Assembly: GCA_944325535.1 (NCBI GenBank)
Contig: CALVAL010000005.1
Coordinates: 1-48,522 of the forward strand
Length of the DNA: 48,522 nucleotides
Direction: 5' to 3'
Origin: Candidatus Gastranaerophilales bacterium
Lineage (GTDB): Bacteria > Cyanobacteriota > Vampirovibrionia > Gastranaerophilales > Gastranaerophilaceae
Under the pieces are notes generated by a model. It worked only from the letters and a program-made list of their open reading frames with translations. It searched no databases and was not told the origin of the DNA. Within the stretch, counting starts at the first letter, position 1. The number at the start of each line of letters is the position of its first letter. Of this stretch, positions 1-7,178 are shown piece by piece. The translations under genes were made by a program, and so were the position numbers.

Positions 1-70
1 CCCCAGGTTGGACTCGAACCAACAACCTACCGGTTAACAGCCGGTTGCTCCGCCATTGAGCTACTGAGGA
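1..70 (-). tRNA. tRNA-Asn (GTT), 3' end cut by window edge
   Basis: Read on the minus strand, the gene starts TCCTCAG at base 70 and folds as a cloverleaf. The anticodon loop CTGTTAA carries GTT (Asn), and the T-arm contains GGTTCGAGTCC. The 3' acceptor strand CTGGGG pairs with the 5' strand but lacks its last base and the discriminator, which lie outside the window. A second copy of its first 13 bases occurs about 100 bp upstream. Confidence 0.93.
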
Positions 71-158
71 TTATTTTCCAAAATATTCAATTTTCATTTC
101 CTCAATGCCGTCGCAACTGCTCCGATATCTTTTACCCGTTCCGCTTTCGCTTCACTTA

Positions 159-172
159 GGAGCTACTGAGGA
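159..172 (-). repeat. Fragment copy of the tRNA-Asn 5' end
   Basis: The minus strand reads TCCTCAGTAGCTCC here, repeating the acceptor 5' strand and start of the D-arm of the neighbouring tRNA-Asn, then diverges at once. No anticodon arm follows, so this is a remnant and not a gene. It could come from recombination or integration at the tRNA gene, or from decay of a second tRNA copy. Confidence 0.6.
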
Positions 173-230
173 ATATCTCCTTTATTATATTAACAAATAA
201 ATTTTTTTTGTAAAGGGGTTTTTTATTTTA

Positions 231-239
231 TGTTAAAAT
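231..239 (+). promoter_or_regulatory. Extended -10 box of a leaderless mrnC promoter
   Basis: TGTTAAAAT is an extended -10 (TGn plus TAAAAT) ending exactly 6 nt before the mrnC ATG. This would place the transcription start on the A of the start codon. No Shine-Dalgarno sequence lies in the 6 nt gap. No good -35 is seen at 17 nt, which an extended -10 can compensate for. Confidence 0.55.
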
Positions 240-245
240 CTCATT

Positions 246-617
246 ATGGAAATAGAAAATCTTTCACTTAAAAATTATGCTCATATTGGCGATGCTATTT
301 GGGAAGTATTCGTTAGAGAGTATGTGATATTTAGAACTTCTAATAGTAAACTTATGCACAAATTAACTACTGAAAGAGTCAATGCACATTTCCAAAAAGA
401 CATGCTTAATTTTATAACACCTGACCTTAATGAGCATGAACATGAACTGGTAAGAAGAGCTAGAAATTTGTCCATTCCTATTGCAAGAAAATCAATCCAA
501 GCTGATTACCGTCTTGCTACAGCTTTTGAAGTTTTAATTGGGTTTTGGTATCTTAATAATAAACAACGACTAAATTTCTTTTATGAAAAATTTAAAACCA
601 CAGAATTTTTTAATTAA
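246..617 (+). CDS. mrnC: Mini-ribonuclease 3 (MrnC)
   Basis: The 123-residue protein is a lone RNase III catalytic domain without the double-stranded RNA binding domain, the hallmark of Mini-III. Visible motifs are YAHIGDAIWE (catalytic Asp near residue 16), the RRARN segment around residue 70, and the C-terminal FEVLIGFWYL helix that forms the dimer. In Bacillus subtilis the family matures 23S rRNA ends; the family is typical of Firmicutes and cyanobacteria, which suits a Melainabacteria host. It stands alone, convergent with the TPR gene, whose stop codon overlaps its end by 8 bp. The ATG has no ribosome binding site, but a -10 box lies 6 nt upstream, so a leaderless mRNA is likely. Confidence 0.93.
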   Translation: MEIENLSLKNYAHIGDAIWEVFVREYVIFRTSNSKLMHKLTTERVNAHFQKDMLNFITPDLNEHEHELVRRARNLSIPIARKSIQADYRLATAFEVLIGFWYLNNKQRLNFFYEKFKTTEFFN

Positions 618-1644
618 GTCCCAATTCTAAATTTATTCTCTGCTGATAATCTTTTATAATTTCATTTTCCGGCGCTTCTTTTGAGAGCAAATCCAATTCT
701 TGTCTTGCTAGAGCAAAGTATCCTGTATCATATAAAATTATGGATTTTAATAGCCTTGCTTCAAAAAAATCATCACTTAATTCTTCCAATGCTCGTTTAT
801 AATGTTTTTCTCTATAATATAAATTAGCAAGTGCAAAATGAAAGTTCTTATTTTCAGGCTCTATAGAAATTGCTAAATTGTAATATTTTTTAGCATAAGA
901 GCCCTCGCCTAACTTAAAATATACATTCGCTAAATTATAATAATAAATGCCTTTCTGTTCCATTTTAATAGCATCTAGAAAAGATTTTATTGATTTTTGA
1001 TAATTTTCCCTATACATTTCAATTAATCCGATAAAATTGAGTAATTCCGGAGTTCGTTCAAAATTCTCCATTCTATTTAATATTTCAATACACTCTTCTT
1101 TTTTATTTTGAGCTAAACAGATTTGTCCTAATAACAAAATCCCAACAGAGCTAGCAGGTTCTTCCTCTAAATATTTATCTACACAAATTTTCGCATTTTC
1201 ATAATCTCTTTTTGAGAAATAAGCCCTAGCTAGTTCCAATGATATTTGAGGAGTTTGCTGTTCTATTTTATACTCAAATATCTCATCATATTTTCCTTGT
1301 ATATTAAGTATTTTTAATATTTCTAATAAATCATCACTACTATGTGAAATACAATAAATATTTTTTGCAGTCTGTTCAGCTTCTAAATAAGCTTTCTTAT
1401 CTATAAAAATCTTTTTCAATAGCTTTAAAGCATCTATATGAGTAGGATTTTTATCTAAGATTTGCTCCAAATATTCTAATGCTCGCTCATTATCTTGCAG
1501 CAAATAGTACAAATCTGCAACCTCTAGCAAAAGCTCCAAGCTTTGACTATCTTTTTCTATTGCTTTATAAAAAACTTCTATTGCTTTTTTATAATACCCT
1601 CTATTTTTTAAAGCAAACCCTTCTTTTATCAATTGTTCAATCAT
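610..1644 (-). CDS. TPR-repeat protein
   Basis: The 344-residue protein is built almost entirely of tetratricopeptide repeats, with helix pairs such as GYYKKAIEVFYKAIEKD near residue 15, ERALEYLEQILDKNPTH near 55 and GIYYYNLANVYFKLGEG near 230. It has no signal peptide or membrane segment, so it is probably a cytoplasmic protein-interaction scaffold. Its ATG overlaps the end of the upstream ftsB/divIC-like gene by 8 bp, implying translational coupling and perhaps a role tied to cell division. No catalytic domain is seen and the partner is unknown. Confidence 0.85.
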   Translation of the reverse strand: MIEQLIKEGFALKNRGYYKKAIEVFYKAIEKDSQSLELLLEVADLYYLLQDNERALEYLEQILDKNPTHIDALKLLKKIFIDKKAYLEAEQTAKNIYCISHSSDDLLEILKILNIQGKYDEIFEYKIEQQTPQISLELARAYFSKRDYENAKICVDKYLEEEPASSVGILLLGQICLAQNKKEECIEILNRMENFERTPELLNFIGLIEMYRENYQKSIKSFLDAIKMEQKGIYYYNLANVYFKLGEGSYAKKYYNLAISIEPENKNFHFALANLYYREKHYKRALEELSDDFFEARLLKSIILYDTGYFALARQELDLLSKEAPENEIIKDYQQRINLELGLN

Positions 1645-2083
1645 GCTTAATTAGTCCAATTATATTATGTTTATCAGCTTTTACAGCCTCTTCATTTTCT
1701 TTTGTAGAATTTATAATAACTAAGACTTCATCTTCTCCAGACATTTTTAAATTATTTCTTGCAATAGCCTCTAGTCCTGTAGCATTTGAGAAGTTCTTTA
1801 TATTATCCTGCAACTGCTCATTCAAAGCTTGTGCGGCATCCCTTGTCTTTGTAATTTGTACGATTTTAGCTTTATAAGATATTATTTTTGAAATATTTAA
1901 TACCGCACTAATTGTCACTTGAATAAGACACAATAAAAGCACGACAGTCAAAAAAGAATAATAGACACCACTTGAAGAATTTTTAGAACCGCTTTGGGGC
2001 TGACTAGAATTTCTTCTCTCGCTTGTTTTTTGTTTTTGAACACTATTTCTAGATTTTTTTTGTAACTGTCGCTGTCTCATCAT
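1637..2083 (-). CDS. FtsB/DivIC-like septum protein
   Basis: The 148-residue protein has a basic, Gln/Ser-rich cytoplasmic tail (1-40), one transmembrane helix around 43-65, a short periplasmic coiled coil (about 75-100) and the motif LEAIARNNLKMSGEDEVLVII. That last part is diagnostic of the FtsB/DivIC family, which forms the FtsQLB (DivIB-FtsL-DivIC) complex that activates septal peptidoglycan synthesis. The family is short (about 100-130 residues), so the Q/S-rich tail is slightly long. It forms an operon with the downstream TPR gene. The start is ATG-ATG, with TATAAT exactly 6 nt upstream and no Shine-Dalgarno sequence. Confidence 0.82.
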   Translation of the reverse strand: MMRQRQLQKKSRNSVQKQKTSERRNSSQPQSGSKNSSSGVYYSFLTVVLLLCLIQVTISAVLNISKIISYKAKIVQITKTRDAAQALNEQLQDNIKNFSNATGLEAIARNNLKMSGEDEVLVIINSTKENEEAVKADKHNIIGLIKHD

Positions 2084-2089
2084 AAATTA

Positions 2090-2095
2090 ATTATA
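2090..2095 (-). promoter_or_regulatory. -10 box of a leaderless promoter (ftsB/divIC-like gene)
   Basis: A perfect TATAAT on the minus strand is followed by 6 nt (TAATTT) and then the ATG. This is the same geometry as six other genes in the window. Transcription should begin at or next to the start codon. Confidence 0.55.
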
Positions 2096-2112
2096 TAAAA
2101 TATCTTTATTTA

Positions 2113-2832
2113 TTACAACTTAAAACCTGTAGAAAAACTTACCGCAGAACTCTGTCTGCCATTTGCATAATATGACTGTGCAACACCTAGTTCAAATTTC
2201 AAAGATTCTGCATACTTTTTTAAAGAAGGACAATACACCAAAGTAATCTCATTTTTGTTTTTGGGAGCATTTACATAATTAGTAAAAGAATCCTTTATCG
2301 TCAATTTATCAGTTATATGCCATTCTGGAGTAACTCTTACCGTTCCATATTGAGAACCAATATCCTGAGAAGCAGACTGTTTAAATACAGTCGATAATGT
2401 AAATTTCTTAGGAGAATCATATTGTACAAAAACACCGGTAGAAGACTCCATTTGAGACAAGGATAGCTCCTCTCCCCAAATCGTGCCATAAGAAAACCCC
2501 TTATAATGAGCTGTTAAGTCACCACTAAGAGGTAAAATGTCTTTCAAGTTATTTCTTGTTACTGCCGCCCTTGCAAGGGCACTCCTGGGCGTGTTGGTGT
2601 TTGTCATTATATTCAAAACACCAACTGGCAATGTTAAGGTCTTTTGTGGAATATTAATTTTTGGTTTATCAATATCTTCATCTAGATATATAGTCTCCAC
2701 AGGATTATCATCATACTCTACCTGTCCTTGCAGTTTATAAGTCTCTTTTATTTGTTGCTCTTCTGCAAAGCAAAATGGAATATTTATAACTAGTAGAAAT
2801 ATAATCAAAAATATCTTTCTCATACCAAACAT
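2113..2832 (-). CDS. Secreted protein, possibly a small outer-membrane barrel
   Basis: Family not recognised. The 239-residue product begins with a signal peptide (MRKIFLIIFLLVINIPFCFA, starting at Met4) with likely cleavage after FCFA. After a proline-containing linker, residues about 105-239 alternate polar and hydrophobic residues in strand-like stretches (FSYGTIWGEELSLSQ, KFTLSTVFKQSASQD, AVSFSTGFKL), as in small beta-barrel proteins of the outer membrane. It does not end in the canonical Phe. Either Met1 or Met4 could be the start; neither has a clear ribosome binding site. It is divergent from the Skp-like chaperone gene, which would fit an envelope role, but this is inference. Confidence 0.65.
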   Translation of the reverse strand: MFGMRKIFLIIFLLVINIPFCFAEEQQIKETYKLQGQVEYDDNPVETIYLDEDIDKPKINIPQKTLTLPVGVLNIMTNTNTPRSALARAAVTRNNLKDILPLSGDLTAHYKGFSYGTIWGEELSLSQMESSTGVFVQYDSPKKFTLSTVFKQSASQDIGSQYGTVRVTPEWHITDKLTIKDSFTNYVNAPKNKNEITLVYCPSLKKYAESLKFELGVAQSYYANGRQSSAVSFSTGFKL

Positions 2833-2943
2833 TTTAAATTAAATTATTCTTTATTTCAATTAATATTTTCTCCAAATAGCTAATGTTTTTTTTCAATACT
2901 CAGTTTATAAAGTATATTGAAAAATTTTAATAAGGGGTATTTT

Positions 2944-3375
2944 ATGAAAAAAAGTTTATTAGTGATTATGTTAGGATTTTTTCTTGCGACTAATTATGTT
3001 CAAGCAGCAGATTCGATTGCTGTTGTTGATTTACAAAAAATAGTAGCTAATTCCTCACAAGTAAAAGCCTTGAAACAAGAACATTCTAAAAAGATGGAGG
3101 AATTAGATAAAATAATTGTAAATGCAAGAGGAGCTATCTCTAACGAAACAGATAGTGCAAAAATTTTACAATTAGAAGAAAAATATACTAAAGAATTCAA
3201 TACAAAAAAAGCTGCGCTAGAAAAAGATTATAATGCTCGCTTAGATGCTATTGAAAAAACTATAAAAGATGAAATTGCTAAAAAAGCGCAAAAAGATAAA
3301 TATGATTATGTATTCGCCAAAAGCGTTCTTTTATATGGCGGTAAAGATATCACTAACGAAATTAATGTAAAATAG
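2944..3375 (+). CDS. Skp/OmpH-family periplasmic chaperone
   Basis: The 143-residue protein has a signal peptide (MKKSLLVIMLGFFLATNYVQAA), then the typical Skp start DSIAVVDLQKIVANSSQ and a long charged coiled coil from about residue 40 to 115. The C-terminus YDYVFAKSVLLYGGKDIT(N) matches the end of OmpH/Skp proteins, where it completes the trimer body. Skp binds unfolded outer-membrane proteins in the periplasm, so its presence supports a diderm envelope. The ATG follows AAGGGG at 6 nt; a TTG nine codons upstream lacks such a site and was not used. Confidence 0.9.
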   Translation: MKKSLLVIMLGFFLATNYVQAADSIAVVDLQKIVANSSQVKALKQEHSKKMEELDKIIVNARGAISNETDSAKILQLEEKYTKEFNTKKAALEKDYNARLDAIEKTIKDEIAKKAQKDKYDYVFAKSVLLYGGKDITNEINVK

Positions 3376-3462
3376 AAATAGTTTAATTATTTTAATGTTT
3401 ATATTCTTTTTTTAATGTTGTATAATATAGTTAATTAAACACATTAAAAGGAGAATATAATC

Positions 3463-3870
3463 ATGTCTAAAAAAATATTATTCTTAATGACAATTTTATT
3501 CATTGCAAATTCAGCAATGGCAGAATCTACTATTTATACTGATGACCTAGGCAGAATGCACTTTTTAGGTAAAGATGCCGCTACAGTTATGCAAAGATCT
3601 AGAATTGAATCTTTACAAAAAGAAGAAAACGAACTAAATAATATTATTTATAAAAACGAACAGCCTGATTCATCAGCAGAGACTCCTGTAAATAATGAGA
3701 CAAAAGTAAACTCTCAAGAACAGCATTCAAATAAATCAAAAGGATCTTTCACATTTAATAAAGGAGCTATGGACGCTTCTGATCCTTATACTTATGGAGA
3801 AACTAATATTACTCCAAAAAGTAATGAATCAAAACCTGTTGAAAAGAAACATTTTTGGGATAATTGGTAA
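3463..3870 (+). CDS. Secreted protein of unknown function
   Basis: Not recognised. The 135-residue product has a signal peptide (MSKKILFLMTILFIANSAMA) and a short ordered part that includes TIYTDDLGRMHFLGKD near residues 23-38, followed by a Glu-rich helix. The rest is low-complexity Asn/Ser/Glu sequence ending in an aromatic patch, KKHFWDNW. The layout resembles small periplasmic or surface proteins with a disordered tail. It has a good AAAGGAG ribosome binding site and is followed 8 bp later by tRNA-Gln on the same strand. Confidence 0.7.
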   Translation: MSKKILFLMTILFIANSAMAESTIYTDDLGRMHFLGKDAATVMQRSRIESLQKEENELNNIIYKNEQPDSSAETPVNNETKVNSQEQHSNKSKGSFTFNKGAMDASDPYTYGETNITPKSNESKPVEKKHFWDNW

Positions 3871-3877
3871 TAAATAT

Positions 3878-3948
3878 TCCCGGATCGTCTAGTGGCAGGA
3901 CGAAAGATTCTGGCTCTTTTAACGGTGGTTCGAATCCATCTCCGGGAG
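3878..3948 (+). tRNA. tRNA-Gln (CTG)
   Basis: The acceptor strands TCCCGGA and TCCGGGA pair fully. The D-arm is GTCTAGTGGCAGGAC, the anticodon stem AAAGA/TCTTT encloses the loop TTCTGGC with anticodon CTG, and the T-arm is GGTGG-TTCGAAT-CCATC. The CCA end is not encoded. CTG reads CAG (Gln); a TTG isoacceptor would be expected elsewhere in the genome. Confidence 0.93.
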
Positions 3949-3965
3949 TATGCCTTATAAAAAAT

Positions 3966-3990
3966 AAAGTGGGAAAATTTCCCACTTTTT
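3966..3990 (+). terminator. Bidirectional intrinsic terminator
   Basis: AAAGTGGGAAA pairs with its complement TTTCCCACTTT and is followed by T5, with A-rich sequence on the other side. It can end both the tRNA-Gln transcript and the convergent AAA+ ATPase gene, whose stop lies 2 bp away. Confidence 0.85.
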
Positions 3991-3991
3991 A

Positions 3992-5509
3992 TTATTTATT
4001 ATATCCAATAGGATTTCTTTTATTAATATTTTTACTCTTACTAAAAGATTCTATTGCTTTATCAAAATCCTCTGGTAGAATTTTGAATTCACTTATATCA
4101 GAATCCTTTAGAGTTTTATTTTCCATTTTTTCAAAAATCCCCGCTCTTTCATATCCGTTATTATGAGCTTCATTGATAATATATCTTATATCTGCCCCAC
4201 TAGCTTTTAAATCAAATAAGCGTTTTACAATATCTTCTTTTGAAATACTCTCATCCAATGGTTTATTTTTAGAATGTATATCATAAATTTTGCCTATCCC
4301 CTCTTTATCAGGAAGTGCTACTTCCAAATGTTTTCCAAAACGTCCTGATCGAGTAATCGCGGAATCTAAAGCCTTAAAGTTATTAGTTGCACCTATTACA
4401 TATACATCACTTGCTTCATTATCAATATCGGACATTAACGTTAAAATTTGGTTTACAACTTTATTTCCATATTCATCTTGACTATCTCTGCTTCTTGCTA
4501 CTGCATCAAATTCATCAATAAATATCACACAAGGCTGACTCTCTTTTGCAGTATCAAATAGAGCTCTCCAGTTTGCCTCTGATTCACCTACCCATTTTGA
4601 TTCCAATTCAAGACCATTAAGTTGGATAAACTCTGCATCAGCTTCATTAGCTAAAGCTCTTGCAATGTGCGTCTTACCTGTTCCTGGAGGACCATATAAA
4701 ATAAATCCGTGATTCACGTCAATATTTTGATATCCTTGAGGATAACGAATAGGATAAATAATGCTCTTTTTTAGCTCATCTATTAGTTTTTCTTGTCCAC
4801 CAACATCTGCAAAAGTAACTTTAGAAGGTCTTTTCTTTTCATCCGCAGCCAAAGATGCTATAGCTTTTTTATTAATTTTTTCTATTTCTGGAGTCACACT
4901 ATTCTCAAAATTAAATGAAGTAGAAAAATTCTTTCTAAAAAAGCTTAAATCCGTTTTTGGTTCATCTTTTATTTTTAATAAATTGCCCTTTAAATCTAAG
5001 ACATCATCTTTCAAAATATAAAAACTATCATTAGGATCCAAATCATATGTCTTATTATTAGAAATCAAATTTATCTTTTCTGGATTTAAATTTATAACTT
5101 CTCTTTCACCAGTAGGTATTGTTATAAAACCTAAATTACCGCCAATTTTTTCATCAGGAATAAAAAATGCCCTTTTAATAACATTCTTTAGCAATCCTGC
5201 AGACTGATACATAGCTTTTTTCGCAGTCTTAAGATCTTTTCCTATAAGAATTAAATCACCTATCATAAAATTTTGAAACAATGATGCTAGACGATCCTCT
5301 AATGGAAGCTGCTGCACTAAAGCTAAAGAAGTATTTTGTGCTCCTTTAAAATTTATCCCTACTTGTGAATAGGTATTATTAAGATGGTTCAAATTTATTA
5401 GATTTCGTTCCTCTGGAACACTGACATCACTATGAATATTGCCAAAACTTTTCTGTTTTGTAGACTTTGCATAACTAAAATTGTTGTTAGTAATTGGATT
5501 AATTCTCAT
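3992..5509 (-). CDS. AAA+ ATPase with lineage-type N-terminal signature
   Basis: The 505-residue protein has one classical AAA domain at its C-terminal half. Walker A is GPPGTGKT (273-280), Walker B VIFIDEFDA (about 328-336), sensor-1 is around ATNN (374-377), and the second region of homology contains TRSGRFGK with the arginine fingers. The domain start FADVGGQEKLIDELKKSI resembles FtsH, CDC48 and katanin-type AAA cores. No FtsH membrane or zinc-protease domain is present. The N-terminal 230 residues are not recognised; they begin MRINPITNN and include INFKG at 52-56, a signature shared with the array at 11.4-18.8 kb. A disaggregase or unfoldase role is likely; the substrate is unknown. TCCCTCCTTT upstream is a strong ribosome binding site on this strand. 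Confidence 0.85.
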   Translation of the reverse strand: MRINPITNNNFSYAKSTKQKSFGNIHSDVSVPEERNLINLNHLNNTYSQVGINFKGAQNTSLALVQQLPLEDRLASLFQNFMIGDLILIGKDLKTAKKAMYQSAGLLKNVIKRAFFIPDEKIGGNLGFITIPTGEREVINLNPEKINLISNNKTYDLDPNDSFYILKDDVLDLKGNLLKIKDEPKTDLSFFRKNFSTSFNFENSVTPEIEKINKKAIASLAADEKKRPSKVTFADVGGQEKLIDELKKSIIYPIRYPQGYQNIDVNHGFILYGPPGTGKTHIARALANEADAEFIQLNGLELESKWVGESEANWRALFDTAKESQPCVIFIDEFDAVARSRDSQDEYGNKVVNQILTLMSDIDNEASDVYVIGATNNFKALDSAITRSGRFGKHLEVALPDKEGIGKIYDIHSKNKPLDESISKEDIVKRLFDLKASGADIRYIINEAHNNGYERAGIFEKMENKTLKDSDISEFKILPEDFDKAIESFSKSKNINKRNPIGYNK

Positions 5510-5539
5510 TTTTCCCTCCTTTATGCCAGTGTAGTAATT

Positions 5540-5580
5540 AAAAAGGCTTGTAAATCTTTCTCGAATTTACAAGCCTTTTT
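5540..5580 (-). terminator. Terminator of the candidate small RNA
   Basis: A perfect 16 bp stem (5540-5555 with 5565-5580) contains GGCTTGTAAAT and a 9 nt loop, and on the minus strand ends in a run of T. It lies 31 bp upstream of the AAA+ ATPase start, so it also insulates that gene from read-through. Confidence 0.85.
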
Positions 5581-5746
5581 CAACAAAATTTTATTATTCC
5601 CCTAAGTTCATAGCCGTAAATCCGCACTTTCATTGCACACTAAAATGACCGAATGCATAAGCACATGTTTTCGGTTAATTAACGTGTTAATGAGTGTTCT
5701 TACTATTGCCAAAACCTAGCTCCTAATTAATTGTATTTTTTACACT
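5540..5746 (-). ncRNA. Candidate 6S-like small RNA
   Basis: A complete transcription unit without an ORF: a consensus promoter at 5753-5781, a predicted start near 5746, and a strong terminator stem at 5540-5580. The ~207 nt RNA folds by eye as one long irregular hairpin. CUAGGUU pairs with AACUUAG, AUAGU with GCUAU, and ACACU with AGUGU, then a large A/U-rich internal bubble is capped by a CCGA...UCGG hairpin. A long rod with a central open bubble is the architecture of 6S RNA, which mimics an open promoter and binds RNA polymerase. The primary sequence is not diagnostic, so the 6S identity is an inference; that the region encodes a stable RNA is better supported. Confidence 0.5.
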
Positions 5747-5752
5747 TATCAT

Positions 5753-5781
5753 ACTATATAGTATGTTTTTAATTCTGTCAA
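5753..5781 (-). promoter_or_regulatory. Sigma-70 promoter of the candidate small RNA
   Basis: On the minus strand TTGACA (5781-5776), a 17 nt spacer and TATAGT (5758-5753) match the housekeeping consensus closely. The box is followed by a region with no ORF or ribosome binding site, supporting an RNA gene. Confidence 0.75.
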
Positions 5782-5861
5782 TAGTCCAAATTTACAAATC
5801 TTATAAAATCAAATTATCCCTCTTATTATTTTTTTAACTTTATAGAAAAAAATGTTCTTAA

Positions 5862-5867
5862 TATAAT
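5862..5867 (+). promoter_or_regulatory. -10 box of a leaderless promoter (deoxyinosine glycosylase)
   Basis: TATAAT, then AAAAAT, then ATG: the -10 box again ends exactly 6 nt before the start codon. There is no Shine-Dalgarno sequence, and only a weak -35 region. Confidence 0.5.
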
Positions 5868-5873
5868 AAAAAT

Positions 5874-6371
5874 ATGACTCTATGTGAATCTTTCTTACCA
5901 TCTATAGATAAAAATTCTAAAATCCTAATTTTAGGTTCCATGCCTGGAGTAAAATCGTTAGAGCAACAACAATATTATGCTCATCCTCAAAATCGATTTT
6001 GGAAAGTTATGGCTGAAATATGTAATACTCCTAACTTATACAAACTGGATTATAAATTAAAACTCAATGTGTTATTAAAAAACAAAATTGCGCTTTGGGA
6101 TACTCTTAGTTTTTGTGAAAGATTGGGAAGCTTAGATTCCAAAATTATTAATGAAAAGCCTAATGATATTATAAAACTATTAAATGAATATCAAAATATC
6201 AAATTAATTTGTTTGAATGGTAATAAATCATATTCAGTATTCAAAAAATTTTTCCCTGATTTATTAAATAGATATTCATGTTACAAAATGCCATCAACAA
6301 GTCCTGCCAATGCAAAGTATCATTTAGAACTTTTAATAGAACACTGGAAATTATTAATTGATTATATTTAA
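5874..6371 (+). CDS. DNA-deoxyinosine glycosylase (UDG superfamily)
   Basis: The 165-residue protein carries the hypoxanthine-DNA glycosylase signature ILGSMPGVKSLEQQQYYAHP followed by QNRFWKVM, the active-site loop of this branch of the uracil-DNA glycosylase superfamily. The distal motif MPSTSPANAKY near residues 142-152 is the DNA-intercalation loop. The family excises deoxyinosine (hypoxanthine) formed by adenine deamination, the first step of base excision repair. Length fits the family (about 160-170). It is a single gene bounded by the 6S-like RNA and its own terminator. Confidence 0.93.
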   Translation: MTLCESFLPSIDKNSKILILGSMPGVKSLEQQQYYAHPQNRFWKVMAEICNTPNLYKLDYKLKLNVLLKNKIALWDTLSFCERLGSLDSKIINEKPNDIIKLLNEYQNIKLICLNGNKSYSVFKKFFPDLLNRYSCYKMPSTSPANAKYHLELLIEHWKLLIDYI

Positions 6372-6373
6372 AA

Positions 6374-6396
6374 AAGCTATTTTAAAAATAGCTTTC
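6374..6396 (+). terminator. Intrinsic terminator after the glycosylase gene
   Basis: AAAGCTATTTT pairs with AAAATAGCTTT just after the stop codon, followed by CTT. The stem is A/T-rich, so it is weaker than others in the window. Confidence 0.6.
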
Positions 6397-6397
6397 T

Positions 6398-6614
6398 TAA
6401 CTTAAATTATTTAATAATTTTCTTTATTAAATCAATACTATTACAATATTCTTGAGCAGGCTTTCTATTCATCGCTGCAAGCATTTCTTGAGATTTAAAA
6501 ATTTTTGCTGGATTACCATCACCAGTTCCACCAGGACAAGCGGCCTTTAAATTTTTTTAGGTTTGTTTTCTACAATTTTTTCATTGGCTCAAATCTTAGA
6601 GCTTTAATATTCAT
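6398..6614 (-). pseudogene. Small gene broken by two A-run frameshifts
   Basis: A strong AAAGGAGG ribosome binding site precedes ATG at 6614, and the reading frame begins MNIKALRFEPMKK. It hits a stop at once, but adding one A in the first A-run and one in the second (around 6552-6585) restores a continuous ~72-residue frame. The restored protein contains KAACPGGTGDGNPAKIF and EMLAAMNRKPAQEYC and ends in a Lys/Leu helix, stopping at 6398. Function is not recognised; a Cys-Pro-Gly-Gly core in a short peptide could belong to a modified or secreted peptide. Either real decay or homopolymer sequencing error explains the shifts. Confidence 0.6.
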
Positions 6615-6668
6615 ACGTTATAGCCTCCTTTTACTACAATATAAAACCTAAAAAATAAAATTTACTAA

Positions 6669-7064
6669 TTATTCTTGATTCAAATACTTATCAAAACTCT
6701 TATCCTCAACTTTATAACCACAACCTTCATGTAATCGTCCCGGATATCCAATTTTTTTTGCAGGATAGTTTCTACACATTTTCAACCTTTTATCATATAC
6801 AGAGCATAATCCTTCTTCTGTCACATATTTACATGCAAATATAAGATTTCCATCTTCATCCTTGCCTCTAATATAAAATCGGCGATATGCAGGGAATAAA
6901 AATTGCATAATTTTAAAATCGGTTGTTGTATAGGTATCAAAACTATACATATAACGACAGCATTTTCCACATTTTAAACATTCTCCTGTAATTTTATATT
7001 CCATTTTTTCAGGCACAAAGTATGACAATATTTCATTTTTTAAATTTGTCAAAAAACTTAACAT
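6669..7064 (-). CDS. YkgJ-family cysteine-cluster protein
   Basis: The 131-residue protein has the CxxCGxCC start (CLKCGKCC, residues 29-36), a middle Cys (FACKYV), and the pair LCSVYDKR ... MCRNYPA. This is the conserved pattern of the YkgJ/UPF0153 zinc- or iron-chelating family. The biochemical role of the family is poorly known. It stands alone on the minus strand, divergent from the PBP1A gene. Confidence 0.87.
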   Translation of the reverse strand: MLSFLTNLKNEILSYFVPEKMEYKITGECLKCGKCCRYMYSFDTYTTTDFKIMQFLFPAYRRFYIRGKDEDGNLIFACKYVTEEGLCSVYDKRLKMCRNYPAKKIGYPGRLHEGCGYKVEDKSFDKYLNQE

Positions 7065-7178
7065 AATCTTGAAAAACTCCCCATCTGTTTATTTATTTGA
7101 TAGAATGTTTGTTAGAAATATAGTACTAAGTAATACTAAAAAAGACAAGGATTTTGTCTAATTTTATGAGAGGATTTT

